The notes: a model not told the origin generated them from the letters alone. A stretch of 54,942 bases of DNA from JAVBNU01 sp031551265 (GCA_031551265.1 JAVBNU010000009.1:1-54942), one strand, 5' to 3'. Counted from the stretch's first letter, positions 18,279 through 28,850 are shown. Numbers and translations are program-made.

Positions 18279-20726
18279 ATGAAAATAAATTTTATAACAT
18301 ATTCACCTACATTTGCCGGTCGTAACAAGAGATTAGCCGATATGACTATCATGCCGGATGCTATACTGCCTACAAAAAGTGAGACACCAAACATTATTGA
18401 TGAATATGCGCTACCAATAAGCAGTACCCGTGCTCAGGCTCAGACGACGCAGCAAAGACGTGCTTTTGAGCTTCTCCGAGGGATGGAAAATGCTAACTTA
18501 GAATCTCATATTGGCAGACACTTTAGGGCAGAACGGTCCGATGATTCGCAAATAGCAAAAAATAACACGTGGCACGCATTCATAAACACATGCGGGTATT
18601 TTGAGGCCCTGCAAACATCTCCGAATCTGGCAAGATTACTGCGTGAATATAATCCGTCAAAAACACCAGGGATTGATTTGGTGCAAGGACTTTACGCATA
18701 TGCAACAGATAAAAGGCTTGAGGATTACAACAATGTTCGAGAGGTACGTGATGAGATTGCAGCACATGCCAATTGGCGAAGCTGGGATTCCACTGCATTA
18801 AAACGGGACATTAAAAAACTCTTGCCTAATATTGAGAATCTTCCCCCTCAACCTCAAGGCATGCCTAACTCGACATATAGATACCTGTGTTTGTTGAGAA
18901 AATCACCTGTAAACGAAAAAATTACTGAAATGGCATGCATTCGTGACGATGACAGAAAAACTGCTAATAAATTTCATGCCACTTGTAAAAGCGAGTTGTT
19001 GAATAACATCGCTAATACGCCTAAAATGTACTTCATTCTGGCACATGAGGAGGGGCTTTTGAAAAACTTCTCCCCAAACAGCAGCCCGGAGGAAATAATT
19101 GCAGAAATTGAAAGACTTAATGAGTGTAACAAGGTTATTGCAGGGCGTTTGGAGAATAATAATGTAAAAGTTAAAAATTCACAGCCTGAGCAAATCGCAC
19201 AAAAAACAGAATTAAAGCCGGTTATCGCATCACAAGTAATTATACCCCAACAATCACTACAAACTGTGAGCCAGCAGGTATCTCAGCTGACTGAATCACC
19301 TCAAAACGAAAAAAATATTGCAATTACGAATATCGTGGATTCAGCAAATATTACTGAAACATATTTTGCGCAAAATAATCCGGGTTCAGTCATGATTTTG
19401 GAGCAATTATACGAGAATTCAAATTTGACAGATGAAGAAAAAGCTGTTTTGCTTTTACAGCTTGACTCAGGAGCGGATGAAAGATCTAATACTTATGCCG
19501 AGATTTCAGAGTTTTTAAATCTGCCTGAAAAATCGGTAAAAACAGCAAGCCAATCTGCAATTGCTAAAATGGCAAGTCAAAATGCTGTTTTAGCACAAAA
19601 ACTTGCAAAATATATTGGTGAAGCGAACCAGCCTAAAAATGTTGTGAATGCACACAGCACTCCTGCAACCGCAATAAGTAAAACTTATTTCGCTCAAAAA
19701 AATCCCGAAGATGTGACTAAACTTGAAGCAATTTACAACGGTCAGGATTTAACTGATCGCGAAAAGGCTGTTTTGGTTTTGCAACTCGGCAAAAATGGTG
19801 ACAGCAAACACAAAACCCAAATAGAAATGGCAAAAATTTTCGACGTTAACCCCATAACTATTAGTAGAGCCAATAAAAAAGTTTTGGAAGTTATAGAGAG
19901 CAAATCCCCCGAATTAGCAGAAAAAATCTCACAATATACAGGAACAACTGAAAGAAAACGACGTGCGTCAGTCCGTAAAATCAAGCACAACCCAACTAAT
20001 CTTGTAAGAATTATACACACGCCAAGTACACCAAGTGCTGCAACCCCTTCGGGTGCGCCAAGCGTGCTGAGTGTGCTGCGCACTCAAAGTGTCGAAGATG
20101 TTGTGGCTGTTGAAAAAGCCCCATCACCTGCGATTTCTAAAGAAGTCCAAAAAGCTACATCGGATAAAAAAGTTGAAGCGTTTTTAGACAAACATTTTGA
20201 TTACGCAACTTTAATGGGGCAAGGTCGTCTGTGCAAAAAAACCGACCCCGATTCGGTCAGGTTCTATATCAAGAAAAACATGTGGAATACCTATAGAAAC
20301 CTCGCTGGTTATCAACTGGCACGAAACGCGCATAAAGACTTACCGAAATTATTAACAAAATTTAGTCCGAACTATTTGGATGTAAATGAGCGAGTTGAGG
20401 TATTGCAGGCATTTTCAAAGGGCGAACTCCCTGCGCCCAATTCATTAGAAATGACTGCACACAATGAAATTCGAATAATTATAGAAAAAAACAATCTGAG
20501 CACTGAAGGCCTGAAACCGGCTATAGCCGAAGTTTTTGAGAATGAAGAAAAAATACAGCTGGTAAATCCGAATTCTAGAAATGCGTTGTTTGAATATGTT
20601 ATTGCGCTGTCCGAGATAAAAGAGATGGCTGGGACAGTCGACTGCTCACTGCAAGACAAAAAAATCAATCCAGATAACTACTATGATTTATGTCGAACCG
20701 CTTTGAAGGCAGTTTACCGGTTGTAA
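18279..20726 (+). CDS. large protein with duplicated end domains and two sigma-region-4-like repeats
   Basis: The family is unknown. GGAAG precedes the ATG. The N-terminus has a short SPTFAGRN motif. Residues about 80-300 form a helical domain with NTWHAFINTCGYFEAL and LARLLREYNPSK. A diverged second copy follows at about 635-790 (NMWNTYRNLAGYQLA, LPKLLTKFSPNY). Between them lie two tandem ~90-residue repeats (about 357-450 and 465-560), each with YFAQ-NP, LT-EKAVL-LQL and a helix-turn-helix like sigma-70 region 4. The linkers are Gln/Ser/Pro-rich. The HTH repeats suggest DNA or promoter binding. Chaperone-like or effector roles are other options. No signal peptide is seen. Confidence 0.6.
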   Translation: MKINFITYSPTFAGRNKRLADMTIMPDAILPTKSETPNIIDEYALPISSTRAQAQTTQQRRAFELLRGMENANLESHIGRHFRAERSDDSQIAKNNTWHAFINTCGYFEALQTSPNLARLLREYNPSKTPGIDLVQGLYAYATDKRLEDYNNVREVRDEIAAHANWRSWDSTALKRDIKKLLPNIENLPPQPQGMPNSTYRYLCLLRKSPVNEKITEMACIRDDDRKTANKFHATCKSELLNNIANTPKMYFILAHEEGLLKNFSPNSSPEEIIAEIERLNECNKVIAGRLENNNVKVKNSQPEQIAQKTELKPVIASQVIIPQQSLQTVSQQVSQLTESPQNEKNIAITNIVDSANITETYFAQNNPGSVMILEQLYENSNLTDEEKAVLLLQLDSGADERSNTYAEISEFLNLPEKSVKTASQSAIAKMASQNAVLAQKLAKYIGEANQPKNVVNAHSTPATAISKTYFAQKNPEDVTKLEAIYNGQDLTDREKAVLVLQLGKNGDSKHKTQIEMAKIFDVNPITISRANKKVLEVIESKSPELAEKISQYTGTTERKRRASVRKIKHNPTNLVRIIHTPSTPSAATPSGAPSVLSVLRTQSVEDVVAVEKAPSPAISKEVQKATSDKKVEAFLDKHFDYATLMGQGRLCKKTDPDSVRFYIKKNMWNTYRNLAGYQLARNAHKDLPKLLTKFSPNYLDVNERVEVLQAFSKGELPAPNSLEMTAHNEIRIIIEKNNLSTEGLKPAIAEVFENEEKIQLVNPNSRNALFEYVIALSEIKEMAGTVDCSLQDKKINPDNYYDLCRTALKAVYRL

Positions 20727-20749
20727 AAATTTTATGCTAAAATTTCTGT

Positions 20750-21568
20750 ATGGAAAAAGTTCTACTCACAGGTGCTTCGTCAGGAATAGGTAATTCAATT
20801 GCACAAAAACTTGTAGCTAACGGCTACGAGGTCATTGCTTGTGTGAGAAAAGAAGCTGATAAACAGGCCCTTGAAGCAATGAGCCCCAAAATTACGGCTG
20901 TTATTTTAGATGTGACTGACTGTGGCGCAATTGGTGAACTGTTCAAGTCACTCAAAACACAAAACATAAAATTATCAGGAATAATCAACAATGCAGGTAT
21001 TGCTGTTGCAGGGGTTATGGAATATCCTGATATTGACGCGATTAAACACCAGCTGGAAGTAAATACATTCGCGCCTCTCAGGCTAACAACAACACTCTTG
21101 CCGCTAATGGATGAAGGCAAAATAATAAACATCAGCTCTGTCTCGTCAAACTTTGTCTATCCGTTTATCGCGCCGTACTGTACCTCAAAACGCGCGCTGG
21201 ATATATTGTTTCAAGCATTATCCGTTGAGCTTAACAACGACAAAATCAAAATCATATCAATTAAACCGGGCGTTATTAAAACTCCACTCTGGGATAAATC
21301 AATAAATATGGCAAAAGAAAATTTTTCAAAAGTGCCTGAATATGGCATCAAAAAATACGAAAATAAAATAAATAATCTTTTGAAATCACTTGAAAATAGT
21401 ATTAAAAATGGTCTTGCGCCGGAAGCTGTTTCAAATGTTGTTCTCAAAGCCATGAAATCTAAAAAACCGAAAGGCTCATATAACGTTGGCGCAGGAGCAT
21501 ATGTAGGTGAATTTTTGAGCAAACTCAGCGTCGATCTCCAACGTAAGCTGATTAGATTTTCGATATAA
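20750..21568 (+). CDS. short-chain dehydrogenase/reductase
   Basis: A classical SDR oxidoreductase of 272 residues. The cofactor-binding motif is TGASSGIG (residues 7-14), the structural motif is NNAG, and the catalytic set is Ser in ISSVSS plus Tyr-x3-Lys in YCTSK (about residues 146-150). An Arg after the Gly-rich loop region (CVRK) favours NADP(H). The substrate cannot be told from sequence; the C-terminal extension and similarity to retinol/ketone reductase-like SDRs are unspecific. It follows the large HTH-repeat gene by 23 bp on the same strand, so co-transcription is possible, and it is followed by a strong hairpin. Confidence 0.9.
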   Translation: MEKVLLTGASSGIGNSIAQKLVANGYEVIACVRKEADKQALEAMSPKITAVILDVTDCGAIGELFKSLKTQNIKLSGIINNAGIAVAGVMEYPDIDAIKHQLEVNTFAPLRLTTTLLPLMDEGKIINISSVSSNFVYPFIAPYCTSKRALDILFQALSVELNNDKIKIISIKPGVIKTPLWDKSINMAKENFSKVPEYGIKKYENKINNLLKSLENSIKNGLAPEAVSNVVLKAMKSKKPKGSYNVGAGAYVGEFLSKLSVDLQRKLIRFSI

Positions 21569-21585
21569 ACCAGCTGGATCTCTTG

Positions 21586-21614
21586 CGTCATGCTGAAACA
21601 AGTTCAGCATGACG
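21586..21614. terminator. strong intrinsic terminator / palindromic repeat
   Basis: A perfect 12 bp stem (CGTCATGCTGAA / TTCAGCATGACG) with a 5 nt loop is followed by GTTTTAAAAT, 17 bp after the SDR stop codon. Its word GTCATGC also starts the 162 bp repeats, so it may be a relative that doubles as a terminator. Confidence 0.75.
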
Positions 21615-21772
21615 TTTTAAAATATAAAAATATTCTCATTGTTAAGAATTATTAAAAAAAGGCAATTTTCCGCGAGCGCTTGTTTTTATATAGATAAGGG
21701 AGCAATTTGTTGTACTTTGAGTACGCAAGAACAGAGAAGTTAAGAAATTTTTAAGGTGAGGACAGAGGACAA

Positions 21773-23416
21773 ATGGGAAAAGACGCTATAGGTGGAATCG
21801 GAGGAATTGCAGGATTAAATCTGCTGCAAGGGATGCTAGGACAAGGCATGGGTGGAGCGGCCACGCTGCCGTTTGCTAATATGTTTGGCAGTATTGCGAA
21901 CCTATCAGGTGGTGATAAATTTGAGACAACAACAAAAAGTGATGCCCAAACCACTACAACTGATAATACGACATCAACAACCACGACTGATAATACAAAT
22001 CCGTTCAACAAGGACAATAAAATTTCGACGGATAAACAGCTGGATGCAAACAATGCCGAGCCGGCAACTTATCAGAATAAAGAAGCAAAAAACTGGAGCA
22101 CAGCTGATATTGATGCTGCTATTAAAGATCCGAATTTCAAACCGAAATTTGATCAGGTCAAGGAACTTGTCGAAAATAAAGGCCTGAGCGATGAACAATT
22201 CAAACAGGTTCTGGATAAAAGTGACATAAGCACAACGGAACTCAACCAATTGAGCGAAACTCCGGGTCTCAGTGATAAGCAAAAAGAAGCCCTTTCAGAA
22301 TTGAAAGCTAATTTAGAAGCATTCACAAAAGAGCTTGATGGGAAATCTATCGAAGATTTAAATAAAATGAAAGAAGACGCAAATCTCGACCCCAAAAAAG
22401 GTCGAATTATTGATGACAAAATCAAATCACTTGAAGACGCCAAAAAAGACGAAAAAACGAACACTGACGACACCAATACTGACATAGACAGTGTTGATAA
22501 CGACTTCGGAGGCGGAGGCGGTGGTGGCGGCGACATGGGTAACTATGGCGATGACGGTGGTGGCGATGGAGGCATTGACGGCGGTGGTGGCGGCGGCGGA
22601 GGCGGCGGTGACTACGGTAACGACGTTGATGGTAGTGAAAATAATACTGATAGCAACAGCAACGTCGATACTCTCAAAAAAACATCTGAAGAGATTGATA
22701 ATATTGCCAAAGCTTTAGGCGACGACATTTCACAAGCTGATAAGGATCAACTTGGTACTTTCAAAAAAGATGCCGAAACGGCAGAAGACGAAGCTGAAGC
22801 TGCTCAAGGTAAAGCCAACGCGGCTAAAAAACTTGCAGACGCAGCTCAAACAGCAGCCGATGCACTGCATAACGAAATTAAAGTTGACGAAAACAACAAA
22901 AAAGAAAAAGATCAGGAGTTTGTTGAAGCTCAGGCGAATGTAAAAACGGCTGATGATGGCTTAAAAACAGCTGATGCCGAGGTTGAAGCAAGAACCGGCG
23001 AGTTAGGTCAAGCAAATGATGAGCTTGCATCGGCTCAAACCGAGCTTGCACAAGCGCAAGGCGAAAAAAGTGACAATATTGCAGCAGCACAAACAAAAGT
23101 AACTACAGCAAAACAAAGAGTTGAAACCCAAAAAGGTGAATTAAACAAAGCCAAAAGCAATAAAATGGAAGCTGAGAAAAAGGCAAAACAAGCAAGAGAA
23201 AACCGGGACAAAATTGCGGCAGAGAAAGATAAAGTTAGCGAAAAACTAAAGGAAGCAGTAGCAAGCTACGACACGGAAATTACAAAAAGGGATGCAGAAA
23301 GAACAAAACAAAACACAGAGAAAGAAACGATGGTCACTAGTCGTACAAAATCGGACACAGCCTACAATAGCGCACTACAATTAGGTTATCGCGTTAAAAA
23401 CAGCAAAAAAGACTAG
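21773..23416 (+). CDS. Gly-rich, coiled-coil, Asp/Lys-rich protein of unknown function
   Basis: A 547-residue protein with AGAGGA ahead of the ATG. The N-terminus is a Gly/Met-rich amphipathic stretch (GGIGGIAGLNLLQGMLGQGM) without a classical signal peptide. It is followed by a Thr-rich linker, a helical domain (about 100-235), a glycine tract broken by Asp and Tyr (about 244-285), and a long Ala/Lys/Glu coiled coil (about 300-530). Composition is strongly skewed. The architecture resembles surface or secreted filament-like proteins, but no export signal supports this. The glycine codons are mostly GGC/GGT/GGA repeats, prone to slippage. Confidence 0.65.
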   Translation: MGKDAIGGIGGIAGLNLLQGMLGQGMGGAATLPFANMFGSIANLSGGDKFETTTKSDAQTTTTDNTTSTTTTDNTNPFNKDNKISTDKQLDANNAEPATYQNKEAKNWSTADIDAAIKDPNFKPKFDQVKELVENKGLSDEQFKQVLDKSDISTTELNQLSETPGLSDKQKEALSELKANLEAFTKELDGKSIEDLNKMKEDANLDPKKGRIIDDKIKSLEDAKKDEKTNTDDTNTDIDSVDNDFGGGGGGGGDMGNYGDDGGGDGGIDGGGGGGGGGGDYGNDVDGSENNTDSNSNVDTLKKTSEEIDNIAKALGDDISQADKDQLGTFKKDAETAEDEAEAAQGKANAAKKLADAAQTAADALHNEIKVDENNKKEKDQEFVEAQANVKTADDGLKTADAEVEARTGELGQANDELASAQTELAQAQGEKSDNIAAAQTKVTTAKQRVETQKGELNKAKSNKMEAEKKAKQARENRDKIAAEKDKVSEKLKEAVASYDTEITKRDAERTKQNTEKETMVTSRTKSDTAYNSALQLGYRVKNSKKD

Positions 23417-23509
23417 TAATCCTCAAAGTTGTTAGGCCAAATAATCCGCGCGGGGTTGCTTGGGCTAATAAACTTTTGTTACAGTTAGTTCATAACGACC
23501 TGCAACTTT

Positions 23510-24088
23510 TTATAAATTTGGCTTATCGTCGCTGTTTTTTTTCTTTTTGTGATTTATTTGGCAATTTTGTCGTATAGGCTCCGTTGGTATAAACTCTTCG
23601 AGCGGCGGTATCGGCGTGAAGTAGTCTTCTGTGTTACCGAGATATGTCGCAAACCAGCCTTTAACTCTTTCTGCGATTATATCATTGCGCAACAAGTCTA
23701 TAAACGAGCCCGGCTTGTTTTCTTCTTTTATTTCTTCATCCACCTCTTCTTCTATTTCAGCATATTTTGCGGAAATGAATGAATCTGTCTGATATTGTTG
23801 TAAATCTTTTATTATTCGGCTATATGTTTCAGTGCCTTCCTTGAGCATTTCCTTTTCGGTTGGAAACTGCCAATCTTTATATGCATAAGTGAGCCCTAAA
23901 GCTTTTATAACTTCTTTGGTCGGGTTACGGTTTTTCCAGGCAGCCAAAAAGCCTTCTTCGCCGAGGAACTCCATTCCTTTTAGGTCATTAGCAGCTCGGG
24001 CTTTTATTTTATCACTATCTTCTTGTGATAATTGGCGAAAAGCAATATTATTATTGAAATTTAACGGGCGTATATTTAGCGATGACAT
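23510..24088 (-). CDS. hypothetical protein with N-terminal NNNIAF motif
   Basis: A 192-residue, acidic, mostly helical soluble protein. No family is recognised. The N-terminus (residues 8-18, NFNNNIAFRQL) matches the short motif seen near the start of other unknown proteins in this window. The middle has an acidic coiled segment EIEEEVDEEIKEE, and the end is a basic HKKKKN tail. There are no membrane segments. It is alone on its strand, next to a 540 bp region leading to tRNA-Arg. Confidence 0.6.
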   Translation of the reverse strand: MSSLNIRPLNFNNNIAFRQLSQEDSDKIKARAANDLKGMEFLGEEGFLAAWKNRNPTKEVIKALGLTYAYKDWQFPTEKEMLKEGTETYSRIIKDLQQYQTDSFISAKYAEIEEEVDEEIKEENKPGSFIDLLRNDIIAERVKGWFATYLGNTEDYFTPIPPLEEFIPTEPIRQNCQINHKKKKNSDDKPNL

Positions 24089-24353
24089 AATTTATCTTCT
24101 TAATTTGCACTACTACTATGTAAACACGCCTGATAATAAAAATTGCCAAAATTAGTGACATTATGAAGTTATATTAAAAGGAATGGATTTTAATGTTGTT
24201 TTCGAATTTTTGTAAGGCCTGCGCCTACTGCAATTGTCTTGTCATTAGCCAAAAGGGTACATATTTCTATACACCTGAGCAATATGAAAAAACTTAAAAT
24301 TTTCATTATTATATGAATAATACATATTCCACTCTCACTCGTGAACTGTTTTC
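24089..24353. other. gap without a supported gene
   Basis: About 265 bp with no credible ORF. It ends at a strong plus-strand terminator although no plus-strand gene precedes it within 650 bp, so an unrecognised small RNA may be encoded here. I see no match to tmRNA, RNase P or SRP RNA signatures. Confidence 0.3.
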
Positions 24354-24379
24354 AAACGGCCGTAAGGTCGTTTTTTTTT
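24354..24379 (+). terminator. intrinsic terminator with T9 tract
   Basis: Stem AAACGGCC / GGTCGTTT (one G-T pair) with loop GTAA, then nine T residues. It insulates the following tRNA-Arg promoter from upstream transcription. Confidence 0.8.
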
Positions 24380-24410
24380 GCGTAGGCTTGACAAACATAC
24401 GCGCTCTGTG

Positions 24411-24438
24411 TTGATTTAAATTCTTTTTTAATTATAAT
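24411..24438 (+). promoter_or_regulatory. promoter of the 92 bp repeats and tRNA-Arg
   Basis: TTGATT at 24411-24416 and TATAAT at 24433-24438 with 16 bp spacing. The predicted start is near 24445, a few bases before the first 92 bp unit, so the primary transcript would carry both repeat units and then the tRNA. Confidence 0.65.
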
Positions 24439-24448
24439 CTAGTAATGA

Positions 24449-24632
24449 GTGCCTGTAGCGCAGGTGCTAAGCAAGCGAAAAGCTTGCGTAATCAGATAAA
24501 GTTTGGCGATGCCAAGCGCGACAAGACAATTAAATAACATGTGCCTGTAGCGCAGGTGCTAAGCAAGCAAAAAGCTTGCGTAATCAGATAAAGTTTGGCG
24601 ATGCCAAGCGCGACAAGACAATTAAATAACAT
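24449..24632 (+). repeat. two 92 bp tandem repeats in register with tRNA-Arg
   Basis: Unit 1 is 24449-24540 and unit 2 is 24541-24632. They differ at one base. Each starts with GTGCCTGTAGCGCAG, nearly the tRNA 5' end (GTGCCTGTAGCCCAG), and the tRNA begins exactly 92 bp after unit 2. Each unit can fold into three hairpins: GTGCCTG/CAGGTGC with wobbles, GCAAGC/GCTTGC and TTGGC/GCCAA. The units lie behind a promoter and before the tRNA, so they are probably transcribed and then cut away. Confidence 0.85.
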
Positions 24633-26193
<1,561 letters not shown>

Positions 26194-26203
<10 letters not shown>

Positions 26204-26346
26204 TTTTTACCAATCTTTCTATCAATTTCAATAAGCAGTTCAAAAAGTTGAACCACATTATTATACCCTTCTACTAATTCTTCCTCGGATAAGGATACAC
26301 CATCTATATCACCCAAGGTACTGTTAAAATAATTTTCTAACTCCAT
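26194..26346 (-). CDS. 50-residue small protein coupled to the recombinase
   Basis: A short acidic ORF (MELENYFNST..., ending KKCA) has GGAGAG about 5 bp before the ATG. Its stop TAA lies within ATGCGCGTAA, so the recombinase start overlaps its end in a different frame, the usual layout of translational coupling. The sequence is predicted as two helices. It may be an accessory or directionality factor, or simply a leader that sets recombinase translation. It was too short for routine ORF calling. Confidence 0.6.
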
Positions 26347-26912
26347 CTAACTCTCCAATTCTTAAACTATCTCTCAAAAAAACTAACCAGCTCAACAAAA
26401 ACTTTTAATTTTTTCATCATTTTTATTTATACATTTATTATATCGTAAAAACCTGTAATGTCAAGAAAAATTGCGCATTTGCACCCATTTTAAATAGAGA
26501 TTTTAACACTAAATTTATCAACTTGTAGCTTTATAAAACATCGTTTATAAATTGAAATATAGTAAACCAATCTTGTTAATTTTTCATTTTTATTAAATAT
26601 ATTTTTAAAACAGATTTTAAAATAGATACTATACCAATAAACCAGCTGTAAACCAGTCATATAGCACTTTAAACATCTGCCCCCTTTATCTTTGTACTCT
26701 TAAACCAGTCCATTAGTAGCGCAAAAGGTAGATGTAGCCTACCTATAGGGCGGTTCTAAATTGTCTGTAAATCTGGGAGATTAAAAAAACATTTTTAAAG
26801 GCTTGTCCCCTTAGTATTTTATTATTTAAAATAGCTGTTATTATTCACTTTTAAGGTAGTGTGTATTGTCGTGATAAAAAATTAATACATAGGTTAATAA
26901 ATCGATGTAATA
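26347..26912. other. AT-rich regulatory gap with TAAACCAG direct repeats
   Basis: No supported gene in about 565 bp. TAAACCAG occurs at 26638-26645, 26649-26656 and 26701-26708, the last two extended to TAAACCAGTC with 52 bp between starts. An AGGTAG/CTACCT palindrome follows near 26730. These could be binding sites for the recombinase, an excision factor or the element's regulator; the recombinase promoter should be on the left side. Confidence 0.4.
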
Positions 26913-27848
26913 TCAAATATTACAGTATTCTTCGAGTAATTCATGTAAACTCTCTGTACCTGTATTTTTATCTGATTGTAAACGAAAGTCGTGAACCTCA
27001 ATCATATATCTGATTACAGGTATAAATACTTCGTAGTTTTTCAATATTTTATCAAGTGTTGGTCGTGCAATTCCAACGATATTACAAGTTTTGCTTTTAT
27101 TATGGTTTGTCAGAACATAATTTTCTAGGATATTTATTATATGTTCGACTGTATTCACTGTGGTATAAGTTTTAATGCCTTCATAGCCATTTTCTCGTTG
27201 CCATGATTGTAATTGCTTTAATAAAGAGTTACCTAGAGACAATGTTTCAGGCATTTTATTGTTATGAACAGGGTGAAATAATTTTTTATGTATCTTGTAC
27301 GTAATTGGGAGCAAATTACTAATATGATTATCTCGTGGTTCATAGTTAATATGGTGAACTTGATGATAATAATTAGTTTTGGCATCTTTAAATATACATT
27401 TGTAATACAAAGTTGCTACCAATTTGTGGACATATACTTTTTTAGATGGCTGTAAATCCAGCTGTTTCAGTGCTTCAACAAAATCATTCGGCAAACCTCT
27501 TTTTTTCATTCTAATCTGATGATAATTTCTTTTTTTATAAATCTTTCTGCTTTTATCATCGTCTATAATAGGGCAATTACACTCATATCTGCTTTTATCC
27601 TTAAACAAAGTTATGCTAATATGGCGTTTCCAGTTGCGTTTACTAGAAAATGTATGCCCGATACCCAATAATACTAAGTAGCCAGCAAATGAAGTACGGC
27701 ATAGGCACTCTGCATTTCCGATAGCAGAATAAGACAACATATATTCACTAAGTTTAGTTAATAAAATCTCTACTTCCACGTTATAGCTGGTTGAATAAGG
27801 CTTTAACTGTGTTAGACCTTCTATCCCTAATTTCCTTAAAATACTCAT
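26913..27848 (-). CDS. HNH-like nuclease with C-terminal HTH (paralog B)
   Basis: A 311-residue protein. An HNH-type core lies at about 165-200: VHHINYEPRDNHISNLLP followed by KIHKKLFH, which supplies the His-His, Asn and His of the fold. It is preceded by a KKRGLPNDF...VHKLVATLYYK segment also found in the next gene. Two Cys pairs (CLC at about 48-50, ECNCP at about 93) could bind zinc. A C-terminal helix-turn-helix is suggested by CNIVGIARPTLDKILKNYEVF (about 255-275). It lies 35 bp downstream of its paralog on the same strand. A DNA-cutting role is inferred. It could also be a homing-type endonuclease or a defence effector. Confidence 0.65.
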   Translation of the reverse strand: MSILRKLGIEGLTQLKPYSTSYNVEVEILLTKLSEYMLSYSAIGNAECLCRTSFAGYLVLLGIGHTFSSKRNWKRHISITLFKDKSRYECNCPIIDDDKSRKIYKKRNYHQIRMKKRGLPNDFVEALKQLDLQPSKKVYVHKLVATLYYKCIFKDAKTNYYHQVHHINYEPRDNHISNLLPITYKIHKKLFHPVHNNKMPETLSLGNSLLKQLQSWQRENGYEGIKTYTTVNTVEHIINILENYVLTNHNKSKTCNIVGIARPTLDKILKNYEVFIPVIRYMIEVHDFRLQSDKNTGTESLHELLEEYCNI

Positions 27849-27883
27849 TTCATCATCATAACAAAATCAGGCACGAAATCCAG

Positions 27884-28744
27884 TTATTTTGATGATTTTA
27901 TAAAGCTATATATTGCATAGTATTTTTTAATAAGTTTTCTTAGCGTGTTAATAGAAGGTGTGAGCTTATTAGAGGAATTGGCGAGTTTTTCCATACTTTC
28001 ACCTTTGCGATAACTCTCAAGGGTCTCAATAACGCTTTGTATATTGTTCCAAGGCTTTTTATAGTCTCTTTTAACATAATCCATCAAATCTTTTTTTAAC
28101 AACAATCCGATTTCGATATACTTTTTAGCAATTTCATCAGTTAGCTCTCTATCCTTACCAAAACCACACGAGTGAAACACATCAAGGTGAAAGCGCTCTA
28201 TGCAAGGTAAAAGCGAACTAAAAGAGTTGTCAATCTTAGTTTTTAGTTCTTCTTCGGTCATATGATAGTCTTTTATATGATGAACATCCAGCGCACTGAT
28301 ATTGCAGAATAACGCCATTATAAGCCTGTGTAATGATAACTCATTTCTATAAATATTATACCCATCATTGATTTCTAATGTATTCCAAAGCCAAATAGGA
28401 AAGCCTTTTTTCAAGCCAACCATCTGATAAGGTCTTTTAGAATTTCTACGATAGTATAAATAACATTCAAAACTTTTAACCTCTTTGGTTTTTGCTTCAA
28501 ATGTTGTAACTATAACGGCTTTATCATTTTCTTGCTCCACCAAAACATAGTTCATCTGCTCATCAACAAAATCATTGAATAACAAAACTGAATCATTATT
28601 TTGGCGAAGTAATTTAGATAATTCCAACCCTGCCCAACTCTCAAATTCTTTTGATAAAGCGTTTTTAGGGGTTATTCTTGAATAAGCACGTAGCATAAAG
28701 TTAAAATTGGCTCTAATTGTGTTCATTTCGTCTCTCATAGTCAT
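27884..28744 (-). CDS. HNH-like nuclease with C-terminal HTH (paralog A)
   Basis: A 286-residue protein with GAGGAG before the ATG. It aligns by eye with the downstream gene: KKGFPIWLWNTL, LHRLIMALF, then DVHHIKDY...NSFSSLLP...RFHLDVFH (about 148-190), the same HH-N-H arrangement. The C-terminal part (about 240-285) contains an HTH-like KLANSSNKLTPSINTLRKLIKKYY segment. The N-terminal ~100 residues are unlike the partner's, so the pair share the nuclease and HTH parts but have different front domains. Two such genes in tandem suggest a heteromeric enzyme. A TGCTAATATA box lies about 97 bp upstream. Confidence 0.62.
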   Translation of the reverse strand: MTMRDEMNTIRANFNFMLRAYSRITPKNALSKEFESWAGLELSKLLRQNNDSVLLFNDFVDEQMNYVLVEQENDKAVIVTTFEAKTKEVKSFECYLYYRRNSKRPYQMVGLKKGFPIWLWNTLEINDGYNIYRNELSLHRLIMALFCNISALDVHHIKDYHMTEEELKTKIDNSFSSLLPCIERFHLDVFHSCGFGKDRELTDEIAKKYIEIGLLLKKDLMDYVKRDYKKPWNNIQSVIETLESYRKGESMEKLANSSNKLTPSINTLRKLIKKYYAIYSFIKSSK

Positions 28745-28840
28745 TTTTACTCCTCCCCTCTCTCGAGGGATTAACTATATATCTATGATAGAAATGCGCA
28801 CAAAAAAAACAATTTGAGTTGAAATGAAAATGTGTGGAAA

Positions 28841-28850
28841 TGCTAATATA
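28841..28850 (+). promoter_or_regulatory. operator-like box TGCTAATATA upstream of the HNH pair
   Basis: An exact copy of the 10-mer at 29461-29470 next to the XRE regulator gene, placed where it could control the minus-strand HNH operon. The rest of 28745-29042 is AT-rich without a supported gene. Confidence 0.4.

Noticed and set aside
22505..22630. Glycine-rich tract as a CRISPR or DNA repeat
   Set aside because: The repeats are irregular glycine codons inside a long open frame; no fixed spacer or repeat length. No CRISPR array is seen in the window.
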